From positions 248,001 through 312,000 of the forward strand of contig NZ_CP097384.1 in NCBI RefSeq assembly GCF_024584705.1: a DNA stretch of 64,000 bases. Direction: 5' to 3'. The DNA comes from Blastopirellula sp. J2-11 (GTDB taxonomy: Bacteria; Planctomycetota; Planctomycetia; Pirellulales; Pirellulaceae). Of the stretch, positions 32,136 through 41,689 are shown one piece after another. Below the pieces are notes generated by a model. The model was not told where the DNA came from. It worked only from the letters and a program-made list of their open reading frames with translations, and did not search any database. Position 1 is the first letter of the stretch; the number at the start of each line of letters is the position of its first letter. A program made the position numbers and the translations under genes.

Positions 32136-35100
32136 CTACTCCCAAGTTGCAAAGATATCCTCGACCTGTTCGACATAGCTCGCTTCGCTAATCAGCTGGG
32201 CGATCGTCAAACCAAACTGGCTGGCCGAGTCATAATTTTCGGCGGTGATGATTCGTCCGTCGACGATCACGTCATCGGTCGCGGTGGTTGGATCACCGAC
32301 GCTGGCCGAGTTGACCATCACGGCGCCGTTCGCTTCGATCTGCGATCGAGTGGTGACCATCACGCCGCCCGCGCTCGGCGCCGTTTCTCCCCAGGCCGAA
32401 ACCGTATGGCTGTCGAGCAGGCTGGCTCCGTTTACGCGAGCGTAGGCCAGAACCGAGACGCCGTGGCAAATCGCCGTGACGTATTTGTCCTGAGCCGCAA
32501 AATCGTTGATTAGGCTGTTGACGGTCTCTTTGAGCGCCGGCGAGCCATTGTAGGCGCCCTGGTCGTACGTTCCTTCATAGGCGTACTGATACTGAGACGA
32601 GCCCCAGCCGCCGACGAAGACGATGGTCGAATAGTCGACCGCCGACGCGTCAAACAGCGTCAGGTCAGGTTGCACATAGCCGCCGTCGACGCCTTCGCCA
32701 GAATTGACATGCGGCGAGGCGGTGTCCAAAGTCGCGGCCGCAACGACGACCGAAATCCCGGCGGCTTCCAGCGAGGCCCGCGTGTCGGCATATTCCTGAT
32801 AGTAGAAATCTTGATTGGCGATCACCATTAAGACCGGCAGCGGCTCCGAGGGAAGCGTCGGCTCGGCGACTTCGACGTTGACGATTTGCGTCGCCGTGTT
32901 GACGCCGTCGAAGACGCTGATCTCGACCTGGAACTGTCCGAGGTAACCGGCGGCGGGATCGATCGACAGGGTGGAGCCTGACATCAAGACGCTGACCGGC
33001 AACGCTTGCGGGTCGGCCAGCAGATTGGGGTCGGCATAGAAGGAAGGATCGAGATTGGCCAACAGCTCGCTCGCTGCAAATGTTCCGCCCCAGCGATAAA
33101 AATCACCGGTCGGCAGCAGATAGAACCAGTCTCCATTGGCCGCTTGCAGCCAGCGTTCGTTTTGACCTGCGAAGTTGGTGTGAAAGTTGGCGGCGACTTG
33201 CAAGTCGTACTGTTGGTCCAATTGCTCAGCCTCGGATCCGACGAGATGCGCCGAATAGATGAGTTGATCGGCGGGGAGGGGACTGACCGCCGAGATTTCT
33301 AATTGGAAGATGCCGCTATCGGCGTCGATCTGCAGATCGTCGATCGTTGGCAGCGAGAGTTCGGTGTTGGTGACCTCGACGGCAAACTGCGTCATCACCG
33401 GCTCTAGACCGTCGGTCGCGGTGACGACGACCTCGAAGCTGCCGACATAGCCGTCGGCCGGGTTGATGAGGAGTTGACCGCCGACCATGGCGACTTCGAC
33501 CGGCAAGAGTTGTGCTTCGGTCAACAGCGACGGGTCTTCGTAGTAGGCAGGATCGAATTGGCCGAGCAGCGGGCTCGTCTCGAAGGCGCCGCTCCATTGA
33601 TGCAGCTCTCCGTTAGGCGTTAAATAGAGCCAAACGCCGCCGGCGCCTTGCAGCCAGCGCTCGTTTTGACCGGCCCAGTTGTCGTGGTAGTTGGCGGTCG
33701 CCGGCAGCTGATACTGCTGGTCGATTTGGTAGGCGAGCGACTGGACGACGGCGACATTCCAAGCGATTGAATCCCCATCGGCGTCGAATGCTGCCAGGGG
33801 GACCATGATTTCATCCACCAGTCGCGACATGGTCTGATCAGCGATCGGGGTGATCGTGGGCGCCGAATTGGCGACCGTCACCACGATCTGCTTGGTCGCC
33901 TCGATTGGCTGATCGTCGCCACCGAGGTGAATCGCGACTTCGATCGCTAGTTCGCCCAGAGAGCCGGTCGCCGGAATCACCGTCAGTTCGTTGCCGCTCA
34001 CGCTGACGCTGGCCGGTAATTCAACATCGATGAGCGAGCTGGGATCGTCATAGACCGACGCGTCGAGCTGCGCCACTTCTACGCTGCTTTCAAACGTTCC
34101 ATTCCAAGCGAACAATTGTCCGGTCGGCAATAGAAAGAACCAGTCGGAACCGTTACCGTGAATCCAGCGTTCGCCATGTCCTCCCCAGTCGTCATGGTAA
34201 CTCGCTTCGGCGTGAAAGTCGTACTGCTGATCGAGTTCGTATTCGAGACTGCCTGCAACTGTCGCCGTGTAGGCCAGCGGCGTACCATCGGCGAGCGTCA
34301 GCGGGAGCGCGATCAGGAGTGAGCCTTGGTTGGCGCTCATCGTTTGATCGCCGATCGCGTCGAGCACGGCGGAGAGATCGATCGGATCTTCCGGCGTCGG
34401 ATTGGTCGGCGGAATGATATTGTCGCCGAGAAAAGTGAGCAACTGCTCAGCGGTGGCTTCGGCCACCAGATCGACGCCGGTCAGTTCGGTCGGCAATTGG
34501 GGACGAGCGAATCTGGCATATTCAAACCCGGCGGTCAGATCAGGATTGAATTCTTCGCTCGGCGTCGGATCAACGACTTGGCCAGGGACGAGCAAGCTGT
34601 TGTTGTGCGTGAAGGGATCGAAGTCATTCGCTTTTTCCCAGTTGCTGTAGGTCACTAGACCTACCTGAAGCGTTTCTGGCATGTCGCTGCGCGTGTAGCG
34701 GCGATGGACTTGCCAATCTTCGCCGGGCAAGCGATAGAGTGCGATCATTGAGTCGCCGATCCGCGCGATTTGCAGCTGCGCCGTGTTGGAGTTGATCGGC
34801 GTCAGTTCTAACTGCGAGTTGCTATTGCGAGTCGTTTTTACTTCGAGCGAAAACTCGTTCGCTCCGTTGCCATAGCCCATCGAGAGGAAGACGTAGTTCT
34901 CACCGTTGTTCGTCCCGTCGTCGGCCATCGAACCGGGGCTCCAATCGACGGCCGGATCGACGATGTCGCGCGGAGTGCGGATCATGACGCCGCCGAGCGA
35001 AAATTGACCGTCGCCGGGAACGTCATCCGCATCGCTGCCGCCGATATCGTCGCGATCGGTGATATGAACTTCGGTCGTGAAAATGAAGTCGCCGGTCACT

Positions 35101-35435
35101 TCCTTGTAGGTCATAGGACCGTGCCAATCCTGGTACCAGACGGTGGTGTGGGGTTGCATTACCATGCGACCGGCCTGGGTTTGATCGACATCCCACAGGT
35201 TCAGGTGATCGGCGTTCCAATTTTCGGTTTGATAGAGACGGTTCCAATCGGCGATCGATGCGCCGTCGTCAAACTCATCGCTGAGCGGCGCCAAGTCATC
35301 GGGCGTGCCGAGGTCGGCGGCCAACAGCTGCCGAGATTCTAGCGATTCCCCGTGAATGCTTGACCTGCGCCGCCGGCTCCGTTTCGGTTTCTGCTGGCGC
35401 AAGAAGGGAGAAGAAAATTTTGAAAAGGTAGACAT
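32136..35435 (-). CDS. Large exported protein with three repeats and a DJ-1/PfpI domain
   Basis: The basic N-terminus and LESLESRQLLAADLG-like region (here GESLESRQLLAADLG) is the planctomycete export/surface signature. A ~250-residue beta-rich domain resembling concanavalin/LamG folds follows (IADWNRLYQTENWNADHLNL). Three ~70-residue repeats are then seen near residues 396-468, 565-638 and 734-808, each with LDQQY..., (G)ERW and W-F-LLPTG elements, alternating with cadherin/Ig-like segments (TPIADQTM, VVVTATDG). Residues ~865-1090 form a DJ-1/PfpI glutamine-amidotransferase-like domain with the nucleophile elbow AICHGVSVLA. Such a domain on an exported scaffold is unusual. Function unknown; surface or periplasmic location is inferred. 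Confidence 0.83.
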   Translation of the reverse strand: MSTFSKFSSPFLRQQKPKRSRRRRSSIHGESLESRQLLAADLGTPDDLAPLSDEFDDGASIADWNRLYQTENWNADHLNLWDVDQTQAGRMVMQPHTTVWYQDWHGPMTYKEVTGDFIFTTEVHITDRDDIGGSDADDVPGDGQFSLGGVMIRTPRDIVDPAVDWSPGSMADDGTNNGENYVFLSMGYGNGANEFSLEVKTTRNSNSQLELTPINSNTAQLQIARIGDSMIALYRLPGEDWQVHRRYTRSDMPETLQVGLVTYSNWEKANDFDPFTHNNSLLVPGQVVDPTPSEEFNPDLTAGFEYARFARPQLPTELTGVDLVAEATAEQLLTFLGDNIIPPTNPTPEDPIDLSAVLDAIGDQTMSANQGSLLIALPLTLADGTPLAYTATVAGSLEYELDQQYDFHAEASYHDDWGGHGERWIHGNGSDWFFLLPTGQLFAWNGTFESSVEVAQLDASVYDDPSSLIDVELPASVSVSGNELTVIPATGSLGELAIEVAIHLGGDDQPIEATKQIVVTVANSAPTITPIADQTMSRLVDEIMVPLAAFDADGDSIAWNVAVVQSLAYQIDQQYQLPATANYHDNWAGQNERWLQGAGGVWLYLTPNGELHQWSGAFETSPLLGQFDPAYYEDPSLLTEAQLLPVEVAMVGGQLLINPADGYVGSFEVVVTATDGLEPVMTQFAVEVTNTELSLPTIDDLQIDADSGIFQLEISAVSPLPADQLIYSAHLVGSEAEQLDQQYDLQVAANFHTNFAGQNERWLQAANGDWFYLLPTGDFYRWGGTFAASELLANLDPSFYADPNLLADPQALPVSVLMSGSTLSIDPAAGYLGQFQVEISVFDGVNTATQIVNVEVAEPTLPSEPLPVLMVIANQDFYYQEYADTRASLEAAGISVVVAAATLDTASPHVNSGEGVDGGYVQPDLTLFDASAVDYSTIVFVGGWGSSQYQYAYEGTYDQGAYNGSPALKETVNSLINDFAAQDKYVTAICHGVSVLAYARVNGASLLDSHTVSAWGETAPSAGGVMVTTRSQIEANGAVMVNSASVGDPTTATDDVIVDGRIITAENYDSASQFGLTIAQLISEASYVEQVEDIFATWE

Positions 35436-35629
35436 GGGCCGCTCCTACTTTGGTTCCAACAAGGCGAAGAGAAATCATCCAGGTAGAGATAAATGGCCAG
35501 CCGCTGTGCAACCTTTCAGCTACGGCGGCAAATTTGGGAGATTTCGCCCAGAAAGCGGAAGAAGCGACGCTTGTAGAAGGGCCTAAGTGCTTCGCCAGAA
35601 AGAGGTTGGCGCGATATCGGCGGATGGAG

Positions 35630-37600
35630 TTAGTTGGAGATATTGCGGACTCGAATGCGGTGAAACAGGGTCTCGCTGTCGTAGGCGCCGATCCCCAGCG
35701 TGGGACGCGGCGTCCGCCAAAGCGCAAGCATGCTGAGATTGGAGCCGTCGCCGAGGTAGGTGGTGATTAACTGGCCGTCCAAGAGAGCGTCGACGCGCTC
35801 TCGGCGGACGCGAATCGTCGCCGTATACGTCTGCCCGTTGACGAGCGCGATTCGACTGGCGGCGGTGCGATTTTCGTTCATCGACTGGCCATCGATGTTT
35901 TGAATCCCCACCAGGTGCTCGCCCCAGCCATCGATATCGTAGGAAGCCGAAGCGTCGCCATCGACAAACAAGAGAGCGATCGACTGCGTGCCGGTCCGCC
36001 GCGTGAAGGAGACCTCGAAATCGTATTCGCGGGTTGGCTCGTACGGAAGCGTCAATCGAGCGCCTTCGACCGGTTCGGCGCGTAATCCTTCCGCCGTCAT
36101 CTCCCACGCGCCGGCAACGACGTCGCTGTCGAGATCAATTTGAGAGAGGAGATTGATCCACGCTTCGTTGTGGGGGGCGGCCGTCGTTTGTCGCAGCGGA
36201 GGGGGAGCGATCACAACGGGACGCCGATTTTCTTCGGGATCGGACGAACCAAGATTGATCGCGACGTAGATCGCCGCAAAGAACGCCAGCGCGGCGCCGC
36301 CGGCGATGAGCGGAGTTCGATACCGGGCCGTCCAAGTTCGGCCTCTGACTTTGGCTCGGGCAGATTGCGTCGCGGTTGCCGGCGGCTGCACGAGAAGTTC
36401 GCGCGGCGGCGGCTCGTTCTGTGAGACCGACTTCGCAGCGGGGATCGACAAGGTTTGGTCGCCTGCCAAGGTTGCGCCACGCGGCACGGAATCGCCCTCG
36501 TCTGGCTTGGTCCTGTCAAAGTCTGGTTTTCCATAGGGTCGTAGGGCGGCGACCACTGCGGCGGGCGTTTGAAATCTAGCAGCCGGATCTTTGGCCATCA
36601 TGCGTTCGACGATCTGCACTACTTCATCTGGCAAGTCGCTACGCAGGTCGGCGAGCGGCGTCGGCTGACGTTCGCTATGCGCGATGACTTTGTCGAGCGC
36701 CGTCCCTTTCGGAAAAGGAACCTGACCGGCGAGTAAATAGTAGAGAGTGCAGCCCAAGCTATAAATATCAGAACGGATATCGGCCCGTTTGGAATCATGC
36801 GCTTGTTCGGGCGCGATGTAGTCAGGCGTGCCGAGCGTCGCGAAGTCTTCGGTCAAACCGCCGTCGCCGGACGGTTCTGTTTCGGTCGCGAAACGAGCGA
36901 GACCAAAGTCGAGGATTTTGATGATTCCTCGCGAGGTTCGCAGCAGGTTGTGCGGCTTAATATCGCGATGGACCATGCCGCGCTCGAACGCGTGTTGTAG
37001 TCCGTGGGCTGCTTGAAGGACGAAATTGCAAGCATGCAACAGCGACAAGGGACCGCGGCGCTCGACGATCTCGGTCAGGCTCACGCCGTCGAGATACTCC
37101 ATCACCAGAAAGTGCAAATTGCCGGCTTGCTCGGCGTCGTAGGCGACCACAATATTGCGATGCGACAGTCGAGCGGCCGCTTTCACTTCTAAGCGAAATC
37201 TCTCGACCGCAATTTCGTTGCTGAGCAGCCGACCATGGATCACCTTTAGCGCGACGGGACGTTCCATCAGTCGATGTTCGGCCTGATAGACGACGCCCAT
37301 GCCGCCTTGGCCTAGTCGGCGGAGAATGCGATAGCGGGGATGCTCGCGCAACTCGGCGGGTACGCCGGCGTTGAAATTATTGGGCAGTGCAGGGCTCGGC
37401 GACGGATCGTGCATCGTCGAGAGGGCTGCATGGATTCGTTGGGCGAACGGATCATGCGGCGTTGTACGCAGAATATCGCAACAAACGTCGCACTGGGCGA
37501 CGTGATCTTCAATTACTTGGCGTTCTTCCTCGGGAAGCGTACCGTGGAAGAAGGACTCTAATTTGTCGCGGGACGGGTGCAGTGCGTCGACCTTTGACAT
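35630..37600 (-). CDS. Membrane Ser/Thr protein kinase with N-terminal zinc-binding anti-sigma-like motif
   Basis: I use the ATG at 37600; a TTG at 37645 is the alternative. Residues ~30-45 contain HVAQCDVC, the HxxxCxxC motif of zinc anti-sigma factors. The kinase domain follows: GQGGMGVVYQAEHRLM, PVALKVIHG, the catalytic HRDIKPHNLL, DFGLARF and GTPDYIAPEQAH. A Pro-rich linker, a TM helix (PLIAGGAALAFFAAIYVAI) and a ~170-residue exported domain complete it. Eukaryote-like kinases of this form act at the membrane. It follows an ECF sigma gene by 92 bp on the same strand, so a sigma/anti-sigma-kinase unit is likely (inference). Confidence 0.9.
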   Translation of the reverse strand: MSKVDALHPSRDKLESFFHGTLPEEERQVIEDHVAQCDVCCDILRTTPHDPFAQRIHAALSTMHDPSPSPALPNNFNAGVPAELREHPRYRILRRLGQGGMGVVYQAEHRLMERPVALKVIHGRLLSNEIAVERFRLEVKAAARLSHRNIVVAYDAEQAGNLHFLVMEYLDGVSLTEIVERRGPLSLLHACNFVLQAAHGLQHAFERGMVHRDIKPHNLLRTSRGIIKILDFGLARFATETEPSGDGGLTEDFATLGTPDYIAPEQAHDSKRADIRSDIYSLGCTLYYLLAGQVPFPKGTALDKVIAHSERQPTPLADLRSDLPDEVVQIVERMMAKDPAARFQTPAAVVAALRPYGKPDFDRTKPDEGDSVPRGATLAGDQTLSIPAAKSVSQNEPPPRELLVQPPATATQSARAKVRGRTWTARYRTPLIAGGAALAFFAAIYVAINLGSSDPEENRRPVVIAPPPLRQTTAAPHNEAWINLLSQIDLDSDVVAGAWEMTAEGLRAEPVEGARLTLPYEPTREYDFEVSFTRRTGTQSIALLFVDGDASASYDIDGWGEHLVGIQNIDGQSMNENRTAASRIALVNGQTYTATIRVRRERVDALLDGQLITTYLGDGSNLSMLALWRTPRPTLGIGAYDSETLFHRIRVRNISN

Positions 37601-37692
37601 GGGGAAGAACGAGGGATCGTGGTGCAAATTGAAAGAAGAAAACAACCATCAAGAGGCGCGACCGCCGCGAGGAAAATCGCTGGCGATCCCGT

Positions 37693-38283
37693 TCATTCGT
37701 TGGAATCGATTAACCCTTGGCCTTGTTTTCGCAAGCAAGACATGACGCGCGATTTGGCGATGAAGACGGCGTTGATCGACATGCCGAGCTCGTGGCTCAC
37801 CGCATCGGCGCTTTTGCCGTCCAGCGCAAATTGCCGGAACGCGCTCCAGGTCTGGGAAGTGAAACGGGGACGAATTTCCTCTAGCAAATATTGTATCACG
37901 TATTGGTCGTGCTCTCGATTCCAAAGTTGACTGACCCCGCTATGAGGATCTTCCAGCTGATCGATCATCTGCACAAAGTCGCTGCCGCCGACCGCCTTCG
38001 GCCGGCGATTGGTCTTTCGCCAATGATCGCGCAGGCAGTTGGCGGCGATCGTGCGTAACCAACTGCGAAACGCGCCGGCGTGCGGCTCCTTCTGGAATTC
38101 TGGAAATCGCCGAAAGACGACCGTCAGCACTTCCTGCACAAGATCGTCTATGTCGTCGACCGCCGCGCCAAAGCGTCGCAGCCAGCCGCGGATTAGGGGA
38201 GAATAGAGTCCCACCAGCCGATCCCAGGCTTCATCATCGGAAGCGAGTTGCAGCGAATTCAGAAAACTGGCGGAAGTATCCAT
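37693..38283 (-). CDS. ECF RNA polymerase sigma factor
   Basis: The 196 residues show sigma region 2 (LIRGWLRRFGAAVDDIDDLV, QEVLTVVFRRFPEF and the DNA-opening RSWLRTIAANCLRDHWRK) and a region 4 helix-turn-helix (SADAVSHELGMSINAVFIAK). The region 2/4 linker is long and the overall type is that of planctomycete ECF factors encoded beside kinases. It would direct RNA polymerase to a small regulon; the neighbouring kinase with a zinc anti-sigma motif is the obvious partner. Confidence 0.92.
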   Translation of the reverse strand: MDTSASFLNSLQLASDDEAWDRLVGLYSPLIRGWLRRFGAAVDDIDDLVQEVLTVVFRRFPEFQKEPHAGAFRSWLRTIAANCLRDHWRKTNRRPKAVGGSDFVQMIDQLEDPHSGVSQLWNREHDQYVIQYLLEEIRPRFTSQTWSAFRQFALDGKSADAVSHELGMSINAVFIAKSRVMSCLRKQGQGLIDSNE

Positions 38284-38461
38284 AGACGCAAGTTGATGTC
38301 TGCCGCGGCGAGTGGTTCGCGGATAAGGAGCATGGGCCGGCCTGATCGAAGGGCTTTCTCAGGATGCATGTTACACGGCTTGGCGCATTCAAGCAGCAAC
38401 GGTGCGTTAAGCTTTGCCGTAGATCGGTTCCCCTGAGGCCGATCGACCGATCGCGTCTGGA

Positions 38462-40576
38462 TTAGGGAAGTCGGCTTCCGTAGACCTCGATGTCGGCGAT
38501 GCTGGCCTCGCCGTTGGCGCCGGGCTCATCGATCGTTACCCGCAAATAACGAGTAAGGACCGGCTGAATCTGGACGTCGGTAACGTTTTCGACGTTGTCT
38601 TGGTAGGCGTCGATCGTACTCCACTGTGCGCCGTCAAGACTTGCTTGCATGGTATAGGCTCGCGTGTTTTGCTGCTGCAATCCGTTGGCGCCGGCATGGC
38701 GAATCACATAGCGGCTGACGCGATAGGGAGCGCCAAAGTCCAGTTGCAACCAGGCGGCGTCCAAATTATTGCAGTTCCAAAGGGTCGCCGGCGTACCGTC
38801 GATCGCCAGCTTCGCCTGGTCTGCGGCATGACCGGCGCTGATTTTTGTTCGCGGCGACATCGCTAGATTAAACGGCAGATGGTGCGTCTCGTTGTAGAGA
38901 TTAAAGTAGTGATCGGCGCGGACAAACTCGATTTTATCGGGGAACTGTCGATTCAACTGCTGTGCCAGTTCGACAAGTTTGGCAGGCCTCATCTCGCCCC
39001 AGATGTCGACTTGGTACGACAAGAAGAAAGGCGCGTCGCCGTCCCATTTTTTTAGTTCTGACCGCAGCGATCGGCTGATATGTGCGTAGGTTCCGGCATA
39101 CGGAATCACCAACTTATCAAACGGCAGTCGATTCTCTTCCACGCTGCCGGCGACCGACGGAACGTCTTTAAAGTTTTGCACCGTCGCTCCGTAGAGTTGC
39201 CGGCAATTTTGTGCGTACGACGCTCTTTGCGCAGGAGTCGCGTTATCCCAGATCGTCACCGCACGCAGGCCCGCTCGCTGGAGATAGGTTTCGGTCAGAC
39301 TGGTATAGCCGTCCAAACGGACGGGATCGGTCAGGTATTCGCCAACCGCTGCCCCCGGCTCGATGAGCGTATTAAAAGGAATCGCGTAGCCCATGCCGGA
39401 TGGCCCGGCGACAAAGCAATCTTGGGGCGTTGCGGTCGTATAGTAATAGTTGAGGATGCCGGGACCGATGTCGACCAGGCCGGGCGCGATCGTCCAGTTC
39501 AGCGGGATTTGACCGCGTGACGAGGCCGACGCATCCCAGATTTTTCGCAGCGCATGTTGCGTGTACTGAATATTGTCGCCGTCGCTGATAAAGATCGCGA
39601 TATAGGCTTTGTTGGCAAGCGTCGGTTTGGGTGGAACGGGCGGAATCTGAATGCGATGATCGCCGCCGCTGAAGAGGGTGGAGCTGACATAGTGGTCGGC
39701 CGGCATGGTCCCGATTCCAAATTGAGAAGCGGTCGTGATGCCGGAGCGTTCGGTCGCGTACCAGCCGAGCACGATCGCTTTGCCTGCGGTCATGTCGCCA
39801 AAGAATTTTTCGAGCAGCGACCGTTCATCTGGGACACGGCAGTCGAGCCAGACAACCGCCGCGCCGCACGCCGCCGCCATGTCGCGCGTATGATGAAAGT
39901 CGCCGCCTCGGCTGGGGCGAGCGCTGACGAGCAACCGCTTTTCGCACTTTTCCCAGTAGTGGTCGTAGAGATGCTCGTATACTTCCAGCGGGGATGACAA
40001 CGGCAGATTGGTCAAGTCGAGCGCGACTTTTAGTTCGATCCCGTGACGTTTGATTTGCTGTTGCATCGCGGCGGTCACCGGCAGCAAGCGGTTTAAACCG
40101 GCGACGGTGCTGGCCAGGTTGCGCAAATGAGGGCTGCGGCTAGGATCGTACAAGAGCAAGCCGTCGACTTCGTCGGCGTACTTGGCCAGCAGATCATATT
40201 TGTCGCGATAGTCGAAGACGTTGAGCGGTCCCAGGGCGACGGTCGAAGTCTGGGCCCAGGTATCGCGTCCCTCATCGGCGCGGGCGTTTTGCAAATAGAT
40301 CCGCGGTTGCTGGCGGTTCACATAGCCTTGCAAGGCGGCGAACGCGATTTGCTCGTCGATCGTTAGGGTCTGCACCGCGATCGCATCAAGCCGATCCGCC
40401 GGCGTCGCGAAGATCGGCAACGCCTGACCGGCAGGCCACGAGACGCCGGATTCGATGTTGGTGATCGGAGGAAAGGAAGAGTAGCGGTTTTTGGCGGTAT
40501 CGGCTTCCGCCCCATACGTACTGCCGCTGATCAGAATTGCCGCCGCGCAAATGTAAAATGCCGTTGTTGGGGCCAT
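38462..40576 (-). CDS. Exported GxGYxYP-type protein with C-terminal discoidin (F5/8) domain
   Basis: The ATG at 40576 opens a signal peptide (APTTAFYICAAAILISGSTY). The central part matches the GxGYxYP family: DRLDAIAVQTLTIDEQIAFA, GYVNRQQPRIYL, ISDGDNIQYTQHALRKIW and the signature-like GPSGMGYAIPFN. The last ~140 residues are an F5/8-type C (discoidin) carbohydrate-binding domain (AIDGTPATLWNCNNLDAAWL, DFGAPYRVSRYVIRHAGANG, YLRVTIDEPG). Family knowledge suggests a glycan-directed enzyme exported from the cell, but no catalytic assay-backed role is known to me. Single gene on the minus strand. Confidence 0.82.
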   Translation of the reverse strand: MAPTTAFYICAAAILISGSTYGAEADTAKNRYSSFPPITNIESGVSWPAGQALPIFATPADRLDAIAVQTLTIDEQIAFAALQGYVNRQQPRIYLQNARADEGRDTWAQTSTVALGPLNVFDYRDKYDLLAKYADEVDGLLLYDPSRSPHLRNLASTVAGLNRLLPVTAAMQQQIKRHGIELKVALDLTNLPLSSPLEVYEHLYDHYWEKCEKRLLVSARPSRGGDFHHTRDMAAACGAAVVWLDCRVPDERSLLEKFFGDMTAGKAIVLGWYATERSGITTASQFGIGTMPADHYVSSTLFSGGDHRIQIPPVPPKPTLANKAYIAIFISDGDNIQYTQHALRKIWDASASSRGQIPLNWTIAPGLVDIGPGILNYYYTTATPQDCFVAGPSGMGYAIPFNTLIEPGAAVGEYLTDPVRLDGYTSLTETYLQRAGLRAVTIWDNATPAQRASYAQNCRQLYGATVQNFKDVPSVAGSVEENRLPFDKLVIPYAGTYAHISRSLRSELKKWDGDAPFFLSYQVDIWGEMRPAKLVELAQQLNRQFPDKIEFVRADHYFNLYNETHHLPFNLAMSPRTKISAGHAADQAKLAIDGTPATLWNCNNLDAAWLQLDFGAPYRVSRYVIRHAGANGLQQQNTRAYTMQASLDGAQWSTIDAYQDNVENVTDVQIQPVLTRYLRVTIDEPGANGEASIADIEVYGSRLP

Positions 40577-40680
40577 CACTGGCTGAGTTCTCCGCTCGGT
40601 TCCGTTTGCCTTCAAGCTATTATAGCTCGTCACCGCGGTGAGATACGGCGCTCTCACGGCGGAGAACGGCAACATTGCGG

Positions 40681-41031
40681 CTATTGGTGCGCCAAAATGT
40701 TAACCAGCTTGCCAAACGGATCGCGGACATAGAAGCGACGTACTCCCCATGGCTCGTCCACCGGCCCATATTCGATGGGGAATCGGGCTGCTTGCATCGC
40801 GGCCAGCGCTTCGTCGACGTCGTCCACTTCGATCGAAAGGTCCGGCGTCGGCGTATCGTTGCCGCCCTGCGTCATAAAGCTGATCTGCACTTTCATTGGC
40901 TGCGGCGATCCGTAAGTCGCGATCCAGCCAAAATCCATCAACAGATCGAGCCCGAGCACCTCTTGATAAAAGCGTTTCGCCAGGGTGGGATCGGCGGTTG
41001 GCGTGTTGGCGACGATGCGTTGGACTTGCAT
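40681..41031 (-). CDS. VOC-superfamily (glyoxalase-like) protein
   Basis: The ATG at 41031 begins MQVQRIVANTPTADPTLAKR, a typical VOC opening, giving 116 residues. Paired beta-alpha-beta modules are visible: FYQEVLGLDLLMDFGWIATY and DLSIEVDDVDEALAAMQAAR, with FYVRDPFGKLVNILAHQ at the end, the usual metal-Glu region here ending NIL. Members include glyoxalases, dioxygenases and resistance proteins; the reaction is not determined. It is divergent from the ParDE-type operon. Confidence 0.85.
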   Translation of the reverse strand: MQVQRIVANTPTADPTLAKRFYQEVLGLDLLMDFGWIATYGSPQPMKVQISFMTQGGNDTPTPDLSIEVDDVDEALAAMQAARFPIEYGPVDEPWGVRRFYVRDPFGKLVNILAHQ

Positions 41032-41054
41032 GGAGAGGGGCTCCAGGAGGGATT

Positions 41055-41084
41055 TTGACTTTTTGCGAGTTCCCGTGATACAGT
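41055..41084 (+). promoter_or_regulatory. Candidate promoter of the ParDE-type operon
   Basis: TTGACT (41055-41060) and TACAGT (41079-41084) are separated by 18 bp, 29 bp before the antitoxin ATG. Confidence 0.5.
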
Positions 41085-41113
41085 GATGTGGTTGTCCCAA
41101 CGAGAGGATCAAG

Positions 41114-41386
41114 ATGTCAGACCAACTTCAATCGACCGAAGAGATAATCGCGTCCGCACTCGCTCTATCGGCGGCAGAGCGATTGGCGGTTCTAGGAGCA
41201 ATTCATCATAGTCTAGCGGACCCGTTGCTGGATCATGGTCCTGACGATGCGGCGTCTGACGCACAAGCGGCATGGCAGGCTGAAATTGCCCAACGCGCAG
41301 CGGAGATTACGTCGGGCGACATCATGACTATCCCGGCCGAAGAAGCGGAGAAAATGATCCGAAGCGATGTCCCGCCTGCCGTTTGA
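41114..41386 (+). CDS. Addiction-module component (antitoxin)
   Basis: The 90 residues open with STEEIIASALALSAAERLAV, the pattern of the putative addiction module component family in which LS-x-x-ER-x-x-L is conserved, and have a DAQAAWQAEIAQRAAEI helix that would bind the toxin. GAGAGG precedes the ATG. The end overlaps the toxin gene by 20 bp. Such antitoxins neutralise RelE/ParE partners. Confidence 0.85.
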   Translation: MSDQLQSTEEIIASALALSAAERLAVLGAIHHSLADPLLDHGPDDAASDAQAAWQAEIAQRAAEITSGDIMTIPAEEAEKMIRSDVPPAV

Positions 41387-41666
41387 ATATCATCCTGCTG
41401 CGATGGAAAAATCCATCGCCGCTTACCAATGGTACGCTCAGCAGAGTGTTTCCGCCGCTGAACGATTCTGGAACGAGTTGGTTCGCGCAAGAACACTGAT
41501 ATCGCAGCGGCCGCAGGGTTGGACGCCGTACTATCACGGAACTCGCTGCTTCCAGTTTCGCAAATTTCCTTACGGCCTTGTCTATTTAGAACTACCAGAC
41601 AAGATCGTCGGTCTCGCTGTCTGTCACTTAAGTCGCCGCCCAGGTTACTGGAAAGTAAGGAAGTAG
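41367..41666 (+). CDS. RelE/ParE-family toxin
   Basis: The 99-residue protein fits the ParE/RelE fold: YHPAAMEKSIAAYQWYAQQS, AERFWNELVRARTLISQRPQ, RCFQFRKFPYGLVYLELPDK and AVCHLSRRPGYWKVRK at the end. Coupled translation with the preceding antitoxin is indicated by the overlap. It targets either gyrase (ParE) or mRNA (RelE); the sequence does not decide. Confidence 0.88.
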   Translation: MSRLPFEYHPAAMEKSIAAYQWYAQQSVSAAERFWNELVRARTLISQRPQGWTPYYHGTRCFQFRKFPYGLVYLELPDKIVGLAVCHLSRRPGYWKVRK

Positions 41667-41689
41667 TTGAAATACAATCTCGATTGGTT

